Below, one piece after another: positions 41,119 to 52,349 of a stretch of 64,000 nt of DNA (position 1 is the stretch's first letter; each line of letters opens with the position of its first letter). Location of the stretch: contig JAUILZ010000008.1 in NCBI GenBank assembly GCA_030432755.1, positions 1 to 64,000 of the forward strand, given 5' to 3'. The notes under the pieces were generated by a model. That model searched no databases. It had not been told where the DNA came from and worked only from the letters and a program-made list of their open reading frames with translations. A program made the position numbers and the translations under genes. The DNA comes from Gammaproteobacteria bacterium (GTDB taxonomy: Bacteria > Pseudomonadota > Gammaproteobacteria > Arenicellales > Poriferihabitantaceae).

Positions 41119-42093
41119 TCAGGGAACGAGCACGGTACAACCCGTAGTCGCGCGCGACTCCAGCGCGTTGTGCGCCACGGCGACCTCGGCCAGCGGGAAG
41201 GTCTGGTTAATCGCGATTTTCACCCGGCCCGTGGAAATCATGTCGAACAACGCGGTGGAGGCATTCTCGAGCCAGCCGCGATCCGACACGAAGTGGAACA
41301 GCGTCGGGCGGGTCAGGTAGAGCGATCCCACGGCGAGATCAGCGAACTTGAAACCTTCCACCGGACCCGACGACTGGCCAAAGGCCACGAGGGTGCCGTG
41401 GCGCTTCAGGCAGTCCCGTGAACCCGGCCAGGTGGCGGCACCCACGGAGTCGTAGACCACGTCCACCATGCTCCCCTCGGTGAGCGCCTTGATGCCGACG
41501 ACGAAGTCGTCGGTGTTGTAGTTGATCACGTCGGTATAGCCGTTCTGCATCGCGAGGGCGCATTTCTCGTCGGTGCCCGCGGTACCGTAAGCCGCAGCCC
41601 CCCTGGCCGCCAGCCACTGGCCGGCGATCAGGCCGACGCCGCCCGCGGCGGCATGGAACAGCACCTTGTGACCGGCATCGACGCGGAAGCTGTTGTGCAG
41701 CAGGTAGTAGCAGGTCAGGCCCTTCAGCATGCAGGCCGCGGCGGTCTGGTCGTCAATTTCGTCCGGCAGGTGCACCACGCTCGCGGCGCTGATGTTGCGA
41801 TGGGTGCTGTAGGCGCCGTTGGGCAACGTGTAGGCCACCCGGTCGCCTTCCTTGAAGCCGGTCACCCCGGCGCCGACGGCCTCCACCACGCCCGCGCCCT
41901 CGCAGCCAAGCACCAGGTTGTTCTCCACCGGCCAGGGATAGGCGCCGGTGCGGATGTAGACGTCGATGAAATTGACCCCGATTGCGCCGTGGCGGATGCG
42001 CACCTCGCCGGTGCCGGGATCTTCGGGGTTGAACTCGAACTGTTCGAGGACATCGGTACCACCGGGCTTGGTGGCTCGGATTGCATAGGGCAT
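41119..42093 (-). CDS. qor: NADPH:quinone oxidoreductase
   Basis: 324 residues of the zinc-free MDR superfamily. The substrate/fold signature is GVNFIDVYIRTGAYPWPVEN, the dinucleotide motif is HAAAGGVGLIAGQ (about 150-162), and the C-terminus has the TGCTVLVP strand. It reduces quinones by one or two electrons with NADPH and is cytosolic. No cysteine ligands for zinc are present, consistent with QOR rather than an alcohol dehydrogenase. It is monocistronic. Confidence 0.93.
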   Translation of the reverse strand: MPYAIRATKPGGTDVLEQFEFNPEDPGTGEVRIRHGAIGVNFIDVYIRTGAYPWPVENNLVLGCEGAGVVEAVGAGVTGFKEGDRVAYTLPNGAYSTHRNISAASVVHLPDEIDDQTAAACMLKGLTCYYLLHNSFRVDAGHKVLFHAAAGGVGLIAGQWLAARGAAAYGTAGTDEKCALAMQNGYTDVINYNTDDFVVGIKALTEGSMVDVVYDSVGAATWPGSRDCLKRHGTLVAFGQSSGPVEGFKFADLAVGSLYLTRPTLFHFVSDRGWLENASTALFDMISTGRVKIAINQTFPLAEVAVAHNALESRATTGCTVLVP

Positions 42094-42236
42094 GGATCTG
42101 GGGAATCGTGGAAAGGAATGGAATCAGGATAGAACAATCCTCCAGCCTTTGCCAGACTGGACGCCGGTCCGGTAAACCGGTAGGGGCGCCCGGCGAGGAG
42201 AGCCCGGCAGGTGTCAGGTCGAGACCTTGAAGCGGC

Positions 42237-42320
42237 ATGGATCCCAGCTTTCGCCGGGATTCCGTTTCTCGAAACGCCAGCGTAGGTTTACCCCAGCGCA
42301 GGCTGGGGCTGGCGTCCAGG
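42237..42320. repeat. Palindromic intergenic repeat
   Basis: Within the gene-free stretch 42094-42373, a cluster of nested hairpins includes ATCCCAGCTTTCGCCGGGAT and CCCCAGC-GCAG-GCTGGGG, between GCCAGCG and CTGGCG arms. It is a REP-like element between the quinone reductase gene and the hydantoinase gene. No open frame is convincing here. Confidence 0.5.
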
Positions 42321-42373
42321 GCCGAGATGCACAGTTACCAGCCTGACGACGGGTGCCTGCGGGAGTATCAGGA

Positions 42374-44398
42374 CTACGCGACCAACGTCGCCGGTCGGCC
42401 GGTGGCGATAGCGGTCACGGTGGCGCTGACGAAAAGTTCGCCGTCGATGTCGTGCTTCACGTGGTTGTCGTCCTGGCGGAGGCGGGTCTCGACGCTGGCG
42501 GCACCCGCCGCGCGCGCCATGCTGTCGGCCTCGGAGATTGCCAGTTCGCGCGCCCTGTCCAGCGCCGCGGCCAGGCTCTCGAAGCGCTGCGGCCGGTCGC
42601 GGTGGAACAGGAGAAAGGTGCCGAATTCCGGCTGGGTCACGGTGACGTGGGCCATCTGCACCACCGCCCCCATGACCGCACCGATGGCATTGGCCGTGTC
42701 GGCATCCTTCGGCAGCACCAGTTCCATGTCGAGCAGCCTCGCCACCTCGGGGAAGTAGTCCGCCGCCGGCCCGCCCACCGCCACCAGCGGATAACCCGGC
42801 GCGAAGTCGATCTCGAACAGTGGCCGCGATGCGCCGGCCGCCCCGGCCTCTGTATCGCCCCTGCCGAGGACGATGTCGGTGAGCAGCCGCGTGAGGTTGC
42901 GCGCCTGGGAATCCGCCAGACGGCCGTGCTGGTTGAGTCCCGCCTCCACCAGCTTGGCGCTGATCTCCCGCACCACCAGGTCGAATACCTCCTGGCTGGG
43001 AGCGACGGCGTCCCCCGGGGTCCAGTTGCCGCAGCCGTACAGGTGACGCATCTGCCGCGCCCAGATACGCGCGCCGAACTCCGCCGCGTGGCGGTTCCAG
43101 TGATCGCTCATGCCGAGGACGTGGGTGGCGTCTGACGGGGTGAAACCGGAGTAGATCGCGAGTCCGAGCCGCTCCAGCCGGGCGATGGCGCGCATCATTG
43201 CGCGGTTGGCGTCGGCGAGCGCATCCATTTCCACCGGCCCGTCCTGGAGCCGCGCCCAGGCTTCCCTCTCGGCGCCGCCGAGCTGACGCAGCAGGACCTC
43301 GTTCTGTTGTAACCTGAGGGCGAAGCGGTTGTTGCGCGGGCTCGGCGCGGCGGCGAACTGGCGCTCCAGCAATGGCACGACGTCGGGATACTGGTGCGCC
43401 AGCAGGCTCATCGGTACCACCCGCCGGCGGGAAATCGTCATCCCGGCGCGGAATCGCACCTCGCTGTCGCCGCCGAGACCGATGGAGAACACCCGGATCG
43501 CCTCGACCATGGGCTGCCAGTCGCCGATGCGGGCACCGTCGGCGCAGAGTTCCGGCTGGCCGTCGGTGACGATCGCGATGTCGGTGGTGGTGCCGCCGAT
43601 GTCCACCACCACGGCGTCACGCCGTCCGCTCAGCGCGCAGGCGCCGATGACGCTCGCCGCGGGTCCGGACAGCACCGTGGCCACGGGCTGCAGGAGCGCG
43701 GTTTCCGCGTTTACCAGCGAGCCGTCGCCCTTGACGATCATCAGCGGCGCATGGATCGAGCGGCGCGCAAGGATCGCCTCCACGGAGGTGATCAGCTCCT
43801 GGATGTAGAGGATCATGCGCGCGTTGAGCGCCGCGGTGAGGGCGCGGCGCGGGGCGCCCAGGGACGACGCCAGTTCGTGTCCGCAAGCCACCGGCTTGCC
43901 GGTGAGCTCGATCACCAGGTCCCTGAGGGCGAGTTCGTGGGCGGAATTGCGGGTACCGAACATGGCGGACACGGCGAACGCCGACACCCGCTCCTGCTGC
44001 GCCAGGATGGCCTCGCGCGCGGCATCCAGGTCGAGCGGCGCCTGCTCCGCGCCGATCGCGGAATGGCCGCCCTGGAGCAGTACCACCTGCTCGCGCTCGA
44101 TGATCTCGCCCAGACCGCTCTTCTCCACCTGCGCCGCGTTGTAGCCAGGCAGCAATACGCATACCGGCGCGCCCCGGCCCTCCACCACGGAATTGGTGGA
44201 CAGCGTGGTGGAAAGCGCCACCAGGTTGACCGACTGCAGGTGCTCGGCGGGCAACGCGGCGATGGCGTTGCCGATACCCACGGTAAGGTCGAAGGCGGTG
44301 GTCAGGCTCTTGTTCTTGGCGACGACCTTCCTGTCGGCATCGACCAGCACCGCGTCGGTGTAGGTCCCGCCGGTGTCGATACCGAGCTGGTAGTGCAT
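42374..44398 (-). CDS. Hydantoinase/oxoprolinase family protein (HyuA-type)
   Basis: 674 residues. The ATP-binding opening is QLGIDTGGTYTDAVLVDADR; further actin-like segments are VALSTTLSTNS, VLSGPAASVIGACALSG and VVVDIGGTTTDIAIVTDG. These enzymes hydrolyse 5-membered cyclic amides (hydantoins, 5-oxoproline) with ATP. A HyuB-type partner is not in the window, so it may be a single-subunit or partner-elsewhere enzyme. It is on the minus strand, upstream of the Fe-S gene with a 97-bp gap. Confidence 0.9.
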   Translation of the reverse strand: MHYQLGIDTGGTYTDAVLVDADRKVVAKNKSLTTAFDLTVGIGNAIAALPAEHLQSVNLVALSTTLSTNSVVEGRGAPVCVLLPGYNAAQVEKSGLGEIIEREQVVLLQGGHSAIGAEQAPLDLDAAREAILAQQERVSAFAVSAMFGTRNSAHELALRDLVIELTGKPVACGHELASSLGAPRRALTAALNARMILYIQELITSVEAILARRSIHAPLMIVKGDGSLVNAETALLQPVATVLSGPAASVIGACALSGRRDAVVVDIGGTTTDIAIVTDGQPELCADGARIGDWQPMVEAIRVFSIGLGGDSEVRFRAGMTISRRRVVPMSLLAHQYPDVVPLLERQFAAAPSPRNNRFALRLQQNEVLLRQLGGAEREAWARLQDGPVEMDALADANRAMMRAIARLERLGLAIYSGFTPSDATHVLGMSDHWNRHAAEFGARIWARQMRHLYGCGNWTPGDAVAPSQEVFDLVVREISAKLVEAGLNQHGRLADSQARNLTRLLTDIVLGRGDTEAGAAGASRPLFEIDFAPGYPLVAVGGPAADYFPEVARLLDMELVLPKDADTANAIGAVMGAVVQMAHVTVTQPEFGTFLLFHRDRPQRFESLAAALDRARELAISEADSMARAAGAASVETRLRQDDNHVKHDIDGELFVSATVTAIATGRPATLVA

Positions 44399-44495
44399 GG
44401 CTGGCGTACGCTGGAAAGAACGCGGATTCTACTGGATGGCAATCGGCCCGAATGCTACCTGCGCGGCAGCTTCAGTCGGAATTGACGTTGCCGAA

Positions 44496-45196
44496 TCAGC
44501 CGTTCCCTGCGGAGCGGCGTGCCCGGCGGGCCTCAAAGAAGCGCGCCATGTGAAAGGCCGCGTGGGATTCGTAATAGCGATAGCCCACGCCCTCGGGACA
44601 GGCGTGACGGGCGAGGCAGCCGCGATGGCAGGGCGCGTCGGGGTGCGAGGCGAGGTAGTCGAAGCAGGCATCGACATCGTAACGCGTACCATCGAATGCG
44701 TTCACCGGGCAGGCATGGAGGCAGGGTTTCGCCTGGCAAGAGTCGCAGGCATGCGCCCCATCATCCGGAGCGGCAAGACCCGTCACATTCCCGGGCAGCG
44801 CGATGGCCAGCCGGTAGGCATGCCAGAGCCCGTATTCGGGGTGCATCAGCATCCCCAGGGCCGAAGACCGCAGGCCCTCGGCCTTCGCCGCCCAGCGCAT
44901 GAACGGCAGCCAGGGCGGTCCGCCGAACGGGAACAATGCGCGTCCGCCAAGTACCCCGGCCATTTCTCCACCCACGCGGGAACTCCAGCGATCCATGGGA
45001 TCCGGCAGGCCGTCGCGGCACTCCGGTGAAGAGGTAAACGCGGTCCAGATGGAGGAACCCGCGTTGCCGAACAGCACCAGCGTTGCGGCGGGCTCGCCGG
45101 AGCGAATATCCGGCACGGCGTCTTCCACCGCGGGCGCAAAACCGCCCCGCAGCACCAGTCCATGGACGGATACCGCCGCTTCCAGGTCGTCGCGGT

Positions 45197-45200
<4 letters not shown>
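44496..45200 (-). CDS. 4Fe-4S cluster protein, ferredoxin-type
   Basis: 234 residues from GTG 45200. Two cysteine sets are in the C-terminal half: [20 protein letters not shown] for one [4Fe-4S] cluster, and [17 protein letters not shown]. The N-terminal half is not a recognised enzyme domain. It overlaps the tdh stop codon by 4 bp (GTGA), making it the third gene of the kbl-tdh operon. A redox role accepting electrons in amino-acid oxidation is plausible but not demonstrated. QueG and other Fe-S reductases share the C-terminal pattern. Confidence 0.75.
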
Positions 45201-46248
<1,048 letters not shown>

Positions 46249-46252
<4 letters not shown>

Positions 46253-47457
46253 CGTATCACCCCCAGCTCGCGCCCGGCGGTAGCGAATGCTTCGAGCGCG
46301 GCATCGATGTCGGCATCGTCGTGAGCGGCGGACATCTGGGTGCGGATGCGCGCCTGGCCCTCGGGCACTACCGGGTAGGAGAAGCCGATGACATAGATGC
46401 CGAGTTCCAGCAGGCGGTCCGCCATGCGCGCGGCGAGGGCGGCGTCACCCAGCATTACGGGGATGATGGGATGTTCGCCAGGGACGAGCTCGAAGCCGAG
46501 CGCCGTCATGCCCGCGCGGAACCGCTCTGAGTTGCGCGCGAGTTGCCGGCGCAGCTCCCCGGCGTCGCGGACCAGTTCGAGCGCGGTGAGCGTTGCCGCG
46601 GTAACCACCGGGGCGAGGCTGTTGGAAAACAGGTAGGGCCGGGAGCGCTGGCGCAACCAGTCCACCACCGCCCGGCTCGCCAGGGTGTAACCACCGGATG
46701 CGCCGCCCAGCGCCTTGCCCAGGGTGCCGGTGAGGATGTCGATGCGTCCCTCGACGCCGCAATGTTCGGGGCTGCCGCGCCCGTGCTTGCCGACGAAACC
46801 GGCGGCGTGGCTGTCGTCCACCATCACGAGCGCGTCGTGGCGCTCCGCCAGGTCGCAGATCGCGCCCAGGTTGGCGATGATGCCGTCCATGGAGAACACC
46901 CCGTCGGTGGCGATCAGCCGGTAGCGCGCATCCGCCGCGGCCTCGAGCTGGCGTTCGAGGTCCGCTATGTCGTTGTTCCGATAGCGCAGGCGGCGCGCCT
47001 TGCAGAGCCGCACGCCGTCGATGATGGAGGCATGGTTGAGGGCGTCCGAGATCACCGCGTCGTCCTCGCCGAGCAGGGTCTCGAACAGGCCGCCGTTGGC
47101 ATCGAAGCAGGAGGAATACAGGATCGCGTCGTCGAAGCCGAAGAAAGCGGCGAGTTCCTTTTCGAGAGCCTTGTGCTTGTCCTGGGTTCCGCAGATGAAG
47201 CGCACCGACGCCATGCCGAATCCCTGTGCCGCGAGCGATCTGCCCGCGGCGTCGATCATGGCCGGGTGGTCCGCAAGGCCGAGATAGTTGTTGGCGCAGA
47301 AATTGCGCACCCTGCCGCCGTCCGCGAGGGTGATCGTGCCCGCCTGGGGCGAGGACAGGACACGTTCGGACTTGTAGAGCCCGGCTGACCGCAGGGCGTC
47401 CAGCCGGCCGTCCAGGTCGGCGTCAAGCTGCTGTCTGCTCACTCCCTGCTTCCGCAT
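46249..47457 (-). CDS. kbl: Glycine C-acetyltransferase (2-amino-3-ketobutyrate CoA ligase)
   Basis: 402 residues, a PLP enzyme of the alpha-oxoamine synthase family. Motifs are [20 protein letters not shown], the substrate-contacting [15 protein letters not shown] and the PLP-lysine in [13 protein letters not shown]. It cleaves 2-amino-3-ketobutyrate with CoA to glycine and acetyl-CoA. The start at 47457 overlaps the 3' end of the LysR gene by 35 bp; a later GTG at 47442 ([10 protein letters not shown]) is an alternative. It is the first gene of the kbl-tdh operon. Confidence 0.95.
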
Positions 47458-48370
47458 CTCCGGAAGTATCCCCGAACTTGCGCGTGTCCGCCATCACCTG
47501 CTCCTGGAGCCAGTCGATGAACGCCCGCATCGCGGGGGTCACGCGCCGGTCCTCGGGATAGACGACATAGTACGAATAACCGGATGGCTGGGAAATCTCG
47601 AACGGCGCCACCAGCCGGCCGCGGGCGATATCGTCGCGCACCAGGCGGCTGCGAGCCAGCGCCACGCCGTCGCCCTCCATCGCGGACTGCACCGCCATCC
47701 CCGAATCGGTGTAGACCGGTCCCTTGTCGGCGTCCACGTTGTGCACGTTGGCCGCCAGCAGCCACTTGCGCCAGTCGCCGTGCCCCTCGTCGTGGATCAG
47801 GACGTGATGGACAAGGTCCGCCGGTCGGCGCAGGGGGTGCGGACCCCGCATCAGTTCCGGGCTGCACACCGGGAAGATGTCCTCGTCCATGAGGTACTGG
47901 CTGGTCAGGCCGGGATACTTGCCGCCGCCGTAACGAATCGCGAGATCGATGTCCTCGGTCTGGAAATTGGACAGGCCGCGGGACGGCGCGAGGCGGAAGT
48001 CGACCTCGGGATTCGCCTTGAGGAACAGCCCCAGGCGCGGCACCAGCCAGCGCGAGGCGAACGACGGCAGCAGGGAGACCGTGAGCGTGGAATCGCTGTC
48101 GCGGCGGTGCACCTGGCGCAGGCCCTGCTCCAGGAGCTGGAACATCTGGTCCACGTAGGGGAGAAAACGGTTGCCGGCCTCCGTGAGCGCCAGGCTGCGA
48201 TTGCCGCGCGCGAACAGGCGCGTGTCGAGGGACTCCTCGAGCGCCTTGATCTGGTGGCTGACGGCGGCCTGGGTGACGTTGAGTTCCTCCGCGGCGCGGG
48301 TGAAGGAAAGCGCGTGCGCGGCGGCGCGGAACGTTTTCAGGCTCGCCAGAGGCGGTAGTCTCGGTGGCAT
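47423..48370 (-). CDS. LysR-family regulator (GcvA-like)
   Basis: 315 residues. The HTH is [20 protein letters not shown] (about 18-37) with [20 protein letters not shown] following. The inducer-binding domain shows [20 protein letters not shown] and [13 protein letters not shown], as in GcvA/AmpR-type proteins. It is located directly upstream of kbl with overlapping coding ends, so it may control threonine/glycine catabolism and be cotranscribed with it, unusual for a LysR protein that would normally be divergent. Confidence 0.9.
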   Translation of the reverse strand: MPPRLPPLASLKTFRAAAHALSFTRAAEELNVTQAAVSHQIKALEESLDTRLFARGNRSLALTEAGNRFLPYVDQMFQLLEQGLRQVHRRDSDSTLTVSLLPSFASRWLVPRLGLFLKANPEVDFRLAPSRGLSNFQTEDIDLAIRYGGGKYPGLTSQYLMDEDIFPVCSPELMRGPHPLRRPADLVHHVLIHDEGHGDWRKWLLAANVHNVDADKGPVYTDSGMAVQSAMEGDGVALARSRLVRDDIARGRLVAPFEISQPSGYSYYVVYPEDRRVTPAMRAFIDWLQEQVMADTRKFGDTSGDAEAGSEQTAA

Positions 48371-48499
48371 GTTCGGATTAATAGAACTAATTTTGAAGAT
48401 TAGAAATGGTCGTTTGCGGCGACCGTGATATCTCGATAAATTGGCTTAACCAAGCAGGATTCCCATACCGGGAGTGTAGCTGAACCCAAGGAGAGTATA

Positions 48500-48745
48500 A
48501 TGTCACATTATCTGAACACCAAGAGCGAATGCTTCTTCGACGGCGCTGCCGGAACGGCCCCGATCGCTACCGATGGCGTTTTCCGAAACACCGTCCTGGG
48601 TTTGATGGACATGATTCGGACCTGGGATCAACGCTATCGTCAGCGTCAGCACCTGCGCGATCTGCCCCGATCACTACTTGACGATATCGGCATCTCCGAG
48701 GCCGAGGCGATGGTCGAGGCGGCGAAGCCTTTCTGGAAGCCCTGA
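48500..48745 (+). CDS. DUF1127 protein
   Basis: 81 residues with a strong ribosome site (AAGGAGAG). The C-terminal RQHLRDLPRSLLDDIGISEA is the DUF1127 signature. In alphaproteobacteria these small arginine-rich proteins affect phosphate and carbon metabolism and RNA; their role in gammaproteobacteria is less clear. It is short and monocistronic, between the LysR gene and tmpA-like gene. Confidence 0.9.
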   Translation: MSHYLNTKSECFFDGAAGTAPIATDGVFRNTVLGLMDMIRTWDQRYRQRQHLRDLPRSLLDDIGISEAEAMVEAAKPFWKP

Positions 48746-48805
48746 TTTCCGCCGCGGGGGCGGCGCGGTCGTATACTCGGCGCCAGTCAATCTGCTGGTA
48801 GCACC

Positions 48806-49942
48806 ATGACCACCGCGCCCGTCCTCTTCCTCAGCGACGACCGTACCGTCCTGGGCCTCGACTGGCCAGACGGCCGACGCGGCCGATTCCATGCCGCCTG
48901 GCTGCGCGATCACGGCCAGGACCCCGCCACCCGGGATCCGCGCAGCGGGCAGAAACTTCTCACCGCCACCGATATCGATCCGGCGATTCGCATCCGCACG
49001 GCCGTGATCGCGGATGGTCGCATCGACCTGGCATTCGATGGCGGCGTCTCGACCTGGATCGATTCCGCCTGGCTATGGGAAATGGCCCCGGATCCACTGG
49101 CGGAAGACGTAGCGCCGCCATCAGGCCGAATCACCTGGGACGCCGGCCTCGATGCAGCCAGCGTCAGTGCCGCGTATCCGACACTTCGCGAGGATCCCGC
49201 CGCGCTCGCCGGCTGGCTGGGCTGGATCGACACGCTGGGTTTCGCCCGCCTGACGGACGTGCCGGCAAAGCCCGGCGCCCTGTTCGAAGTCATCGCCCTG
49301 TTCGGGTTCGTGCGCGAAACCAACTACGGGCGCCTGTTCGAGGTACGTTCGCGGGTCGAGGCGGAAAACCTTGCATATACCCGGCTCGGCCTCGACCCCC
49401 ATACGGACAATCCCTACCGTGACCCCGTGCCCACGCTACAGATCCTGCATTGCCTGGAAAATACCGCCACGGGCGGGGATTCGAGCGTGGTGGACGGCTT
49501 TCGCGCCGCCGAAATCCTGAAGAGCGAATACCCCGATCACTTTGACCTGCTGGCACGCTACCCGGTGGAATTCCGCTACCGTGGCGACGGCCGCACCGAC
49601 CTGGTCGCGGAGCGGCCGATGCTCGAACTCGCGCCCGGCGGCGGACTGCAGCAGGTGCGGATCAACAACCGCGCCTTTCATGCGCTGCGCAGCGTCCCGT
49701 TTGACCTCGTGCCCGGCTTCTACGCCGCCTATCGCCACCTGGTGGAGATCACGCGTCGACCATCGGTGGTGGTGTCGTTCCGCCTCGATGCCGGCGACCT
49801 GTTCGTCGTCGACAATACCCGCGTTCTCCACGGCCGCACCGCGTTCGATGCCGCCGGCAGCCGCTGGCTGCAGGGCGCCTACGCGGACATCGACGGTCTG
49901 CGCAGCACCCTCAGGGCTTTGCGCGCGCCCGCCGCCGCATGA
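48806..49942 (+). CDS. TmpA-type 2OG/Fe(II) dioxygenase (annotated-like gamma-butyrobetaine hydroxylase)
   Basis: 378 residues. The iron triad is H199-x-D201 (GLDPHTDNPYRDP) and H342 (NTRVLHGRTAF), with an arginine near 353 for 2OG. The N-terminal DUF971-like domain (FHAAWLRDHGQDPATRDPRS) lacks the zinc-binding cysteines usual in this family. Because it is coupled (4-bp overlap) to an HD-domain oxygenase gene, the best assignment is TmpA, which hydroxylates 2-(trimethylammonio)ethylphosphonate. Gamma-butyrobetaine hydroxylase feeding the carnitine genes is the main alternative. Confidence 0.85.
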   Translation: MTTAPVLFLSDDRTVLGLDWPDGRRGRFHAAWLRDHGQDPATRDPRSGQKLLTATDIDPAIRIRTAVIADGRIDLAFDGGVSTWIDSAWLWEMAPDPLAEDVAPPSGRITWDAGLDAASVSAAYPTLREDPAALAGWLGWIDTLGFARLTDVPAKPGALFEVIALFGFVRETNYGRLFEVRSRVEAENLAYTRLGLDPHTDNPYRDPVPTLQILHCLENTATGGDSSVVDGFRAAEILKSEYPDHFDLLARYPVEFRYRGDGRTDLVAERPMLELAPGGGLQQVRINNRAFHALRSVPFDLVPGFYAAYRHLVEITRRPSVVVSFRLDAGDLFVVDNTRVLHGRTAFDAAGSRWLQGAYADIDGLRSTLRALRAPAAA

Positions 49943-50538
49943 TCGGCCAGACCATGCCGACGCCCGACTCGCCCGCGGCGGTCACCGCGCTGATCCGCGA
50001 CATCCTCGAACGGCGCGGTGGGGAATCCTATCTCGGAGAAGCCGTGAGCATGACCGAGCACATGCTCCAGTCGGCATGGATCGCCGAGCAGGCTGGAGAA
50101 ACGCCGGGCGTGGTCGTGGCGGCGCTGCTCCACGATATTGGCCATTACACCGGGGAATTCGGCGACGACTACATCGATCGCGGCGTGGACAACCTGCACG
50201 AGGAGGCCGGCGCGCGTATCCTGGAACGCTGGTTTCCGCCGGAAGTCATCGAGGCGGTGCGCTGGCACGTCGCTGCCAAGCGTTACCTGTGCGCGGTGGA
50301 GCCCTCCTACCTGGAGGCGCTTTCCGACGCCTCGCGTCGCACCCTGGAACTACAGGGCGGCCCGATGGACGAAAAGGAGGCGCGCCAATTCGCCGCCAAC
50401 CCCTGGCGCGATACCATCGTCCGCGTGCGCCGTTACGACGACGGCGCCAAGGTGCCCGGGCGGCAAACACCGGGGCTCGACCACTACCTGGAGCTGGTGG
50501 AACAGGTCCTCGAGGACTGGAACGTCGAAGCGGCCTGA
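49939..50538 (+). CDS. TmpB/PhnZ-type mixed-valent di-iron HD oxygenase
   Basis: 199 residues. The order and spacing of ligands match PhnZ (offset +7): Y31-x-x-E34 (SYLGEAVS) for substrate gating, H41, the HD pair H65-D66 (LLHDIGH), H87 (NLHEEAG), H110 (VRWHVAAK) and D167/D168. The YxxE motif marks oxygenases rather than ordinary HD phosphohydrolases. It would cleave the hydroxylated phosphonate into glycine betaine and phosphate. Start and upstream stop overlap by 4 bp, so the pair is translationally coupled. The substrate is inferred from the pair. Confidence 0.85.
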   Translation: MIGQTMPTPDSPAAVTALIRDILERRGGESYLGEAVSMTEHMLQSAWIAEQAGETPGVVVAALLHDIGHYTGEFGDDYIDRGVDNLHEEAGARILERWFPPEVIEAVRWHVAAKRYLCAVEPSYLEALSDASRRTLELQGGPMDEKEARQFAANPWRDTIVRVRRYDDGAKVPGRQTPGLDHYLELVEQVLEDWNVEAA

Positions 50539-50572
50539 ACGCTCGAAACGCAGCGGGCGTCCAGCGAATGGC

Positions 50573-51142
50573 TCAGGCCCGCGGCAGCGTGACCCCGGTC
50601 TGTCCCTGGTACTTCCCCCCGCGGTCCTTGTAGGACACCTCGCAGACCTCGTCGGACTCGAAGAACAGCACCTGGGCGACGCCCTCGTTGGCGTAGATCT
50701 TCGCCGGCAGCGGCGTGGTGTTGGAGAATTCCAGGGTGACGTAGCCCTCCCATTCGGGCTCGAACGGGGTGACGTTGACGATGATGCCGCAGCGCGCGTA
50801 GGTGCTCTTGCCGAGGCAGATGGTAAGCACGTTGCGCGGGATACGGAAGTACTCAACCGTGCGCGCGAGGGCAAAGGAATTGGGCGGGATGATGCAGACA
50901 TCGCCGGTGAAATCGACGAAGCTGCTGGCGTCGAAGGACTTCGGATCCACCACCGCGGAGTTGATGTTGGTGAAGATCTTGAACTCCTCGGAGCAACGGA
51001 TATCGTATCCGTAGCTCGACGTGCCCCAGGAAATGATCTTGTCGCCGATTTCGTTCTGGCGCACCTGGCCGGGCTCGAACGGTTCGATCATGCCGGTGGT
51101 TTCCGCCATGTGGCGGATCCAACGGTCGGACTTGATGGCCAT
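50573..51142 (-). CDS. dcd: dCTP deaminase
   Basis: 189 residues. The family signatures [15 protein letters not shown], the catalytic-site region [19 protein letters not shown] with a glutamate downstream (TLEFSNTTP), and C-terminal [14 protein letters not shown] are complete. It deaminates dCTP to dUTP for dTTP synthesis, as a homotrimer in the cytosol. It lies 14 bp after the apbC stop codon and should be cotranscribed with it. Confidence 0.96.
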   Translation of the reverse strand: MAIKSDRWIRHMAETTGMIEPFEPGQVRQNEIGDKIISWGTSSYGYDIRCSEEFKIFTNINSAVVDPKSFDASSFVDFTGDVCIIPPNSFALARTVEYFRIPRNVLTICLGKSTYARCGIIVNVTPFEPEWEGYVTLEFSNTTPLPAKIYANEGVAQVLFFESDEVCEVSYKDRGGKYQGQTGVTLPRA

Positions 51143-51156
51143 GGCTTCTTGTCGGA

Positions 51157-52230
51157 CTAGTTCTGCTGGATGACGATGTTCGGGAACTTCGCGCTGTAGT
51201 CCTTTTTACGCTGGGCGAGGCGGGCCGCGGCGCGGCGCGCGATCTCGCGGTACTTCGCCGCGATCGGGCCGTCGGGGTCGGACACCACCGTCGGCCGGCC
51301 GCCGTCTGCGCCCTCGCGCACGCTGATGTCCAGCGGCACGTCGCCCAGCAGCACCGTGCCATAGTCCTTTGCCATGGTCGCGCCGCCGCCGGCGCCGAAG
51401 ATATGCTCCTCGTGGCCGCAGTTACTGCAGATATGGGTGCTCATGTTCTCCACCACGCCGAGCACCGGGATTTCCACCTTGTCGAACATCTTGTAGGCCT
51501 TGCGCGCGTCGAGAAGCGCGATGTCCTGGGGCGTGGTGACGATGATCGAGCCGGATACCGGGACCTTCTGCGCCAGGGTGAGCTGGGTGTCGCCGGTGCC
51601 CGGGGGCATGTCCACCACGAGGTAGTCGAGATCGTCCCACTGGGTGTCCTTGAGCAGTTGCTCCAGCGCCTGGGTGACCATGGGGCCACGCCAGATCATC
51701 GGCGATTCCTCGTCCACGAGGAAGCCTATGGACATTGCCTGGATGTCATAGCCTGTCATGGGCTCGAGAGTCTTGCCGTCCTTCGACTGCGGCTTGCCGG
51801 TAATGCCAAGCATGCGTGGCTGGCTCGGGCCGTAGATGTCCGCGTCGAGGACGCCCACCCGCGCGCCCTCGGCGGACAACGCGAGGGCGAGGTTCACAGA
51901 CAGGGTGGACTTGCCCACGCCGCCCTTGCCGGATGCCACGGCGATGATGTTCTTCACGCCCTTGAGGGGCTTCACGCCCTCCTGGACCTGGTGCGCCACC
52001 ATGTCGGAGGTGACGCTGACGCGGGCGCCGGGGAGCGCCTCCTGCACCAGTTTCTCCATTTCGGGCGCGAAACTCTTTGCCGGGTAACCGAGCACGATCT
52101 TTACGTGCAGCGTGTTGCCGTCGGCGGAAACGTCGGCGACGTTCTTGCCGCTGACAAGGTCGACCCCGGTATGGGGATCGATCACCTTTTTCAGACATGC
52201 TTCGACATCGTCGCGGGTGATGGTAGCCAT
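51157..52230 (-). CDS. apbC: Mrp/ApbC Fe-S carrier ATPase
   Basis: 357 residues from ATG 52230. An N-terminal MIP18-like domain ([19 protein letters not shown]) is fused to the P-loop ATPase with the deviant Walker [21 protein letters not shown], then [15 protein letters not shown] and the CxxC pair C-S-N-C ([14 protein letters not shown]). It carries and transfers [4Fe-4S] clusters. The gene is divergent from metG with about 119 bp between, a conserved arrangement. An extension to 52362 lacks similarity. Confidence 0.95.
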   Translation of the reverse strand: MATITRDDVEACLKKVIDPHTGVDLVSGKNVADVSADGNTLHVKIVLGYPAKSFAPEMEKLVQEALPGARVSVTSDMVAHQVQEGVKPLKGVKNIIAVASGKGGVGKSTLSVNLALALSAEGARVGVLDADIYGPSQPRMLGITGKPQSKDGKTLEPMTGYDIQAMSIGFLVDEESPMIWRGPMVTQALEQLLKDTQWDDLDYLVVDMPPGTGDTQLTLAQKVPVSGSIIVTTPQDIALLDARKAYKMFDKVEIPVLGVVENMSTHICSNCGHEEHIFGAGGGATMAKDYGTVLLGDVPLDISVREGADGGRPTVVSDPDGPIAAKYREIARRAAARLAQRKKDYSAKFPNIVIQQN

Positions 52231-52349
52231 CGTGATTTCACCTGGGAAAACGTTTGATTGTAACGACTGGGCAGCGAGTATAATACCCGGCCCGTTACCC
52301 CGATACCGTCCGGATGGTCCTGTCGTGCCTCCGTGACGCACTTCCCAGC

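Noticed and set aside
48806..49942. Gamma-butyrobetaine hydroxylase that would make carnitine
   Set aside because: Not excluded, but the coupled PhnZ-type gene makes TmpA more likely; recorded as an alternative.
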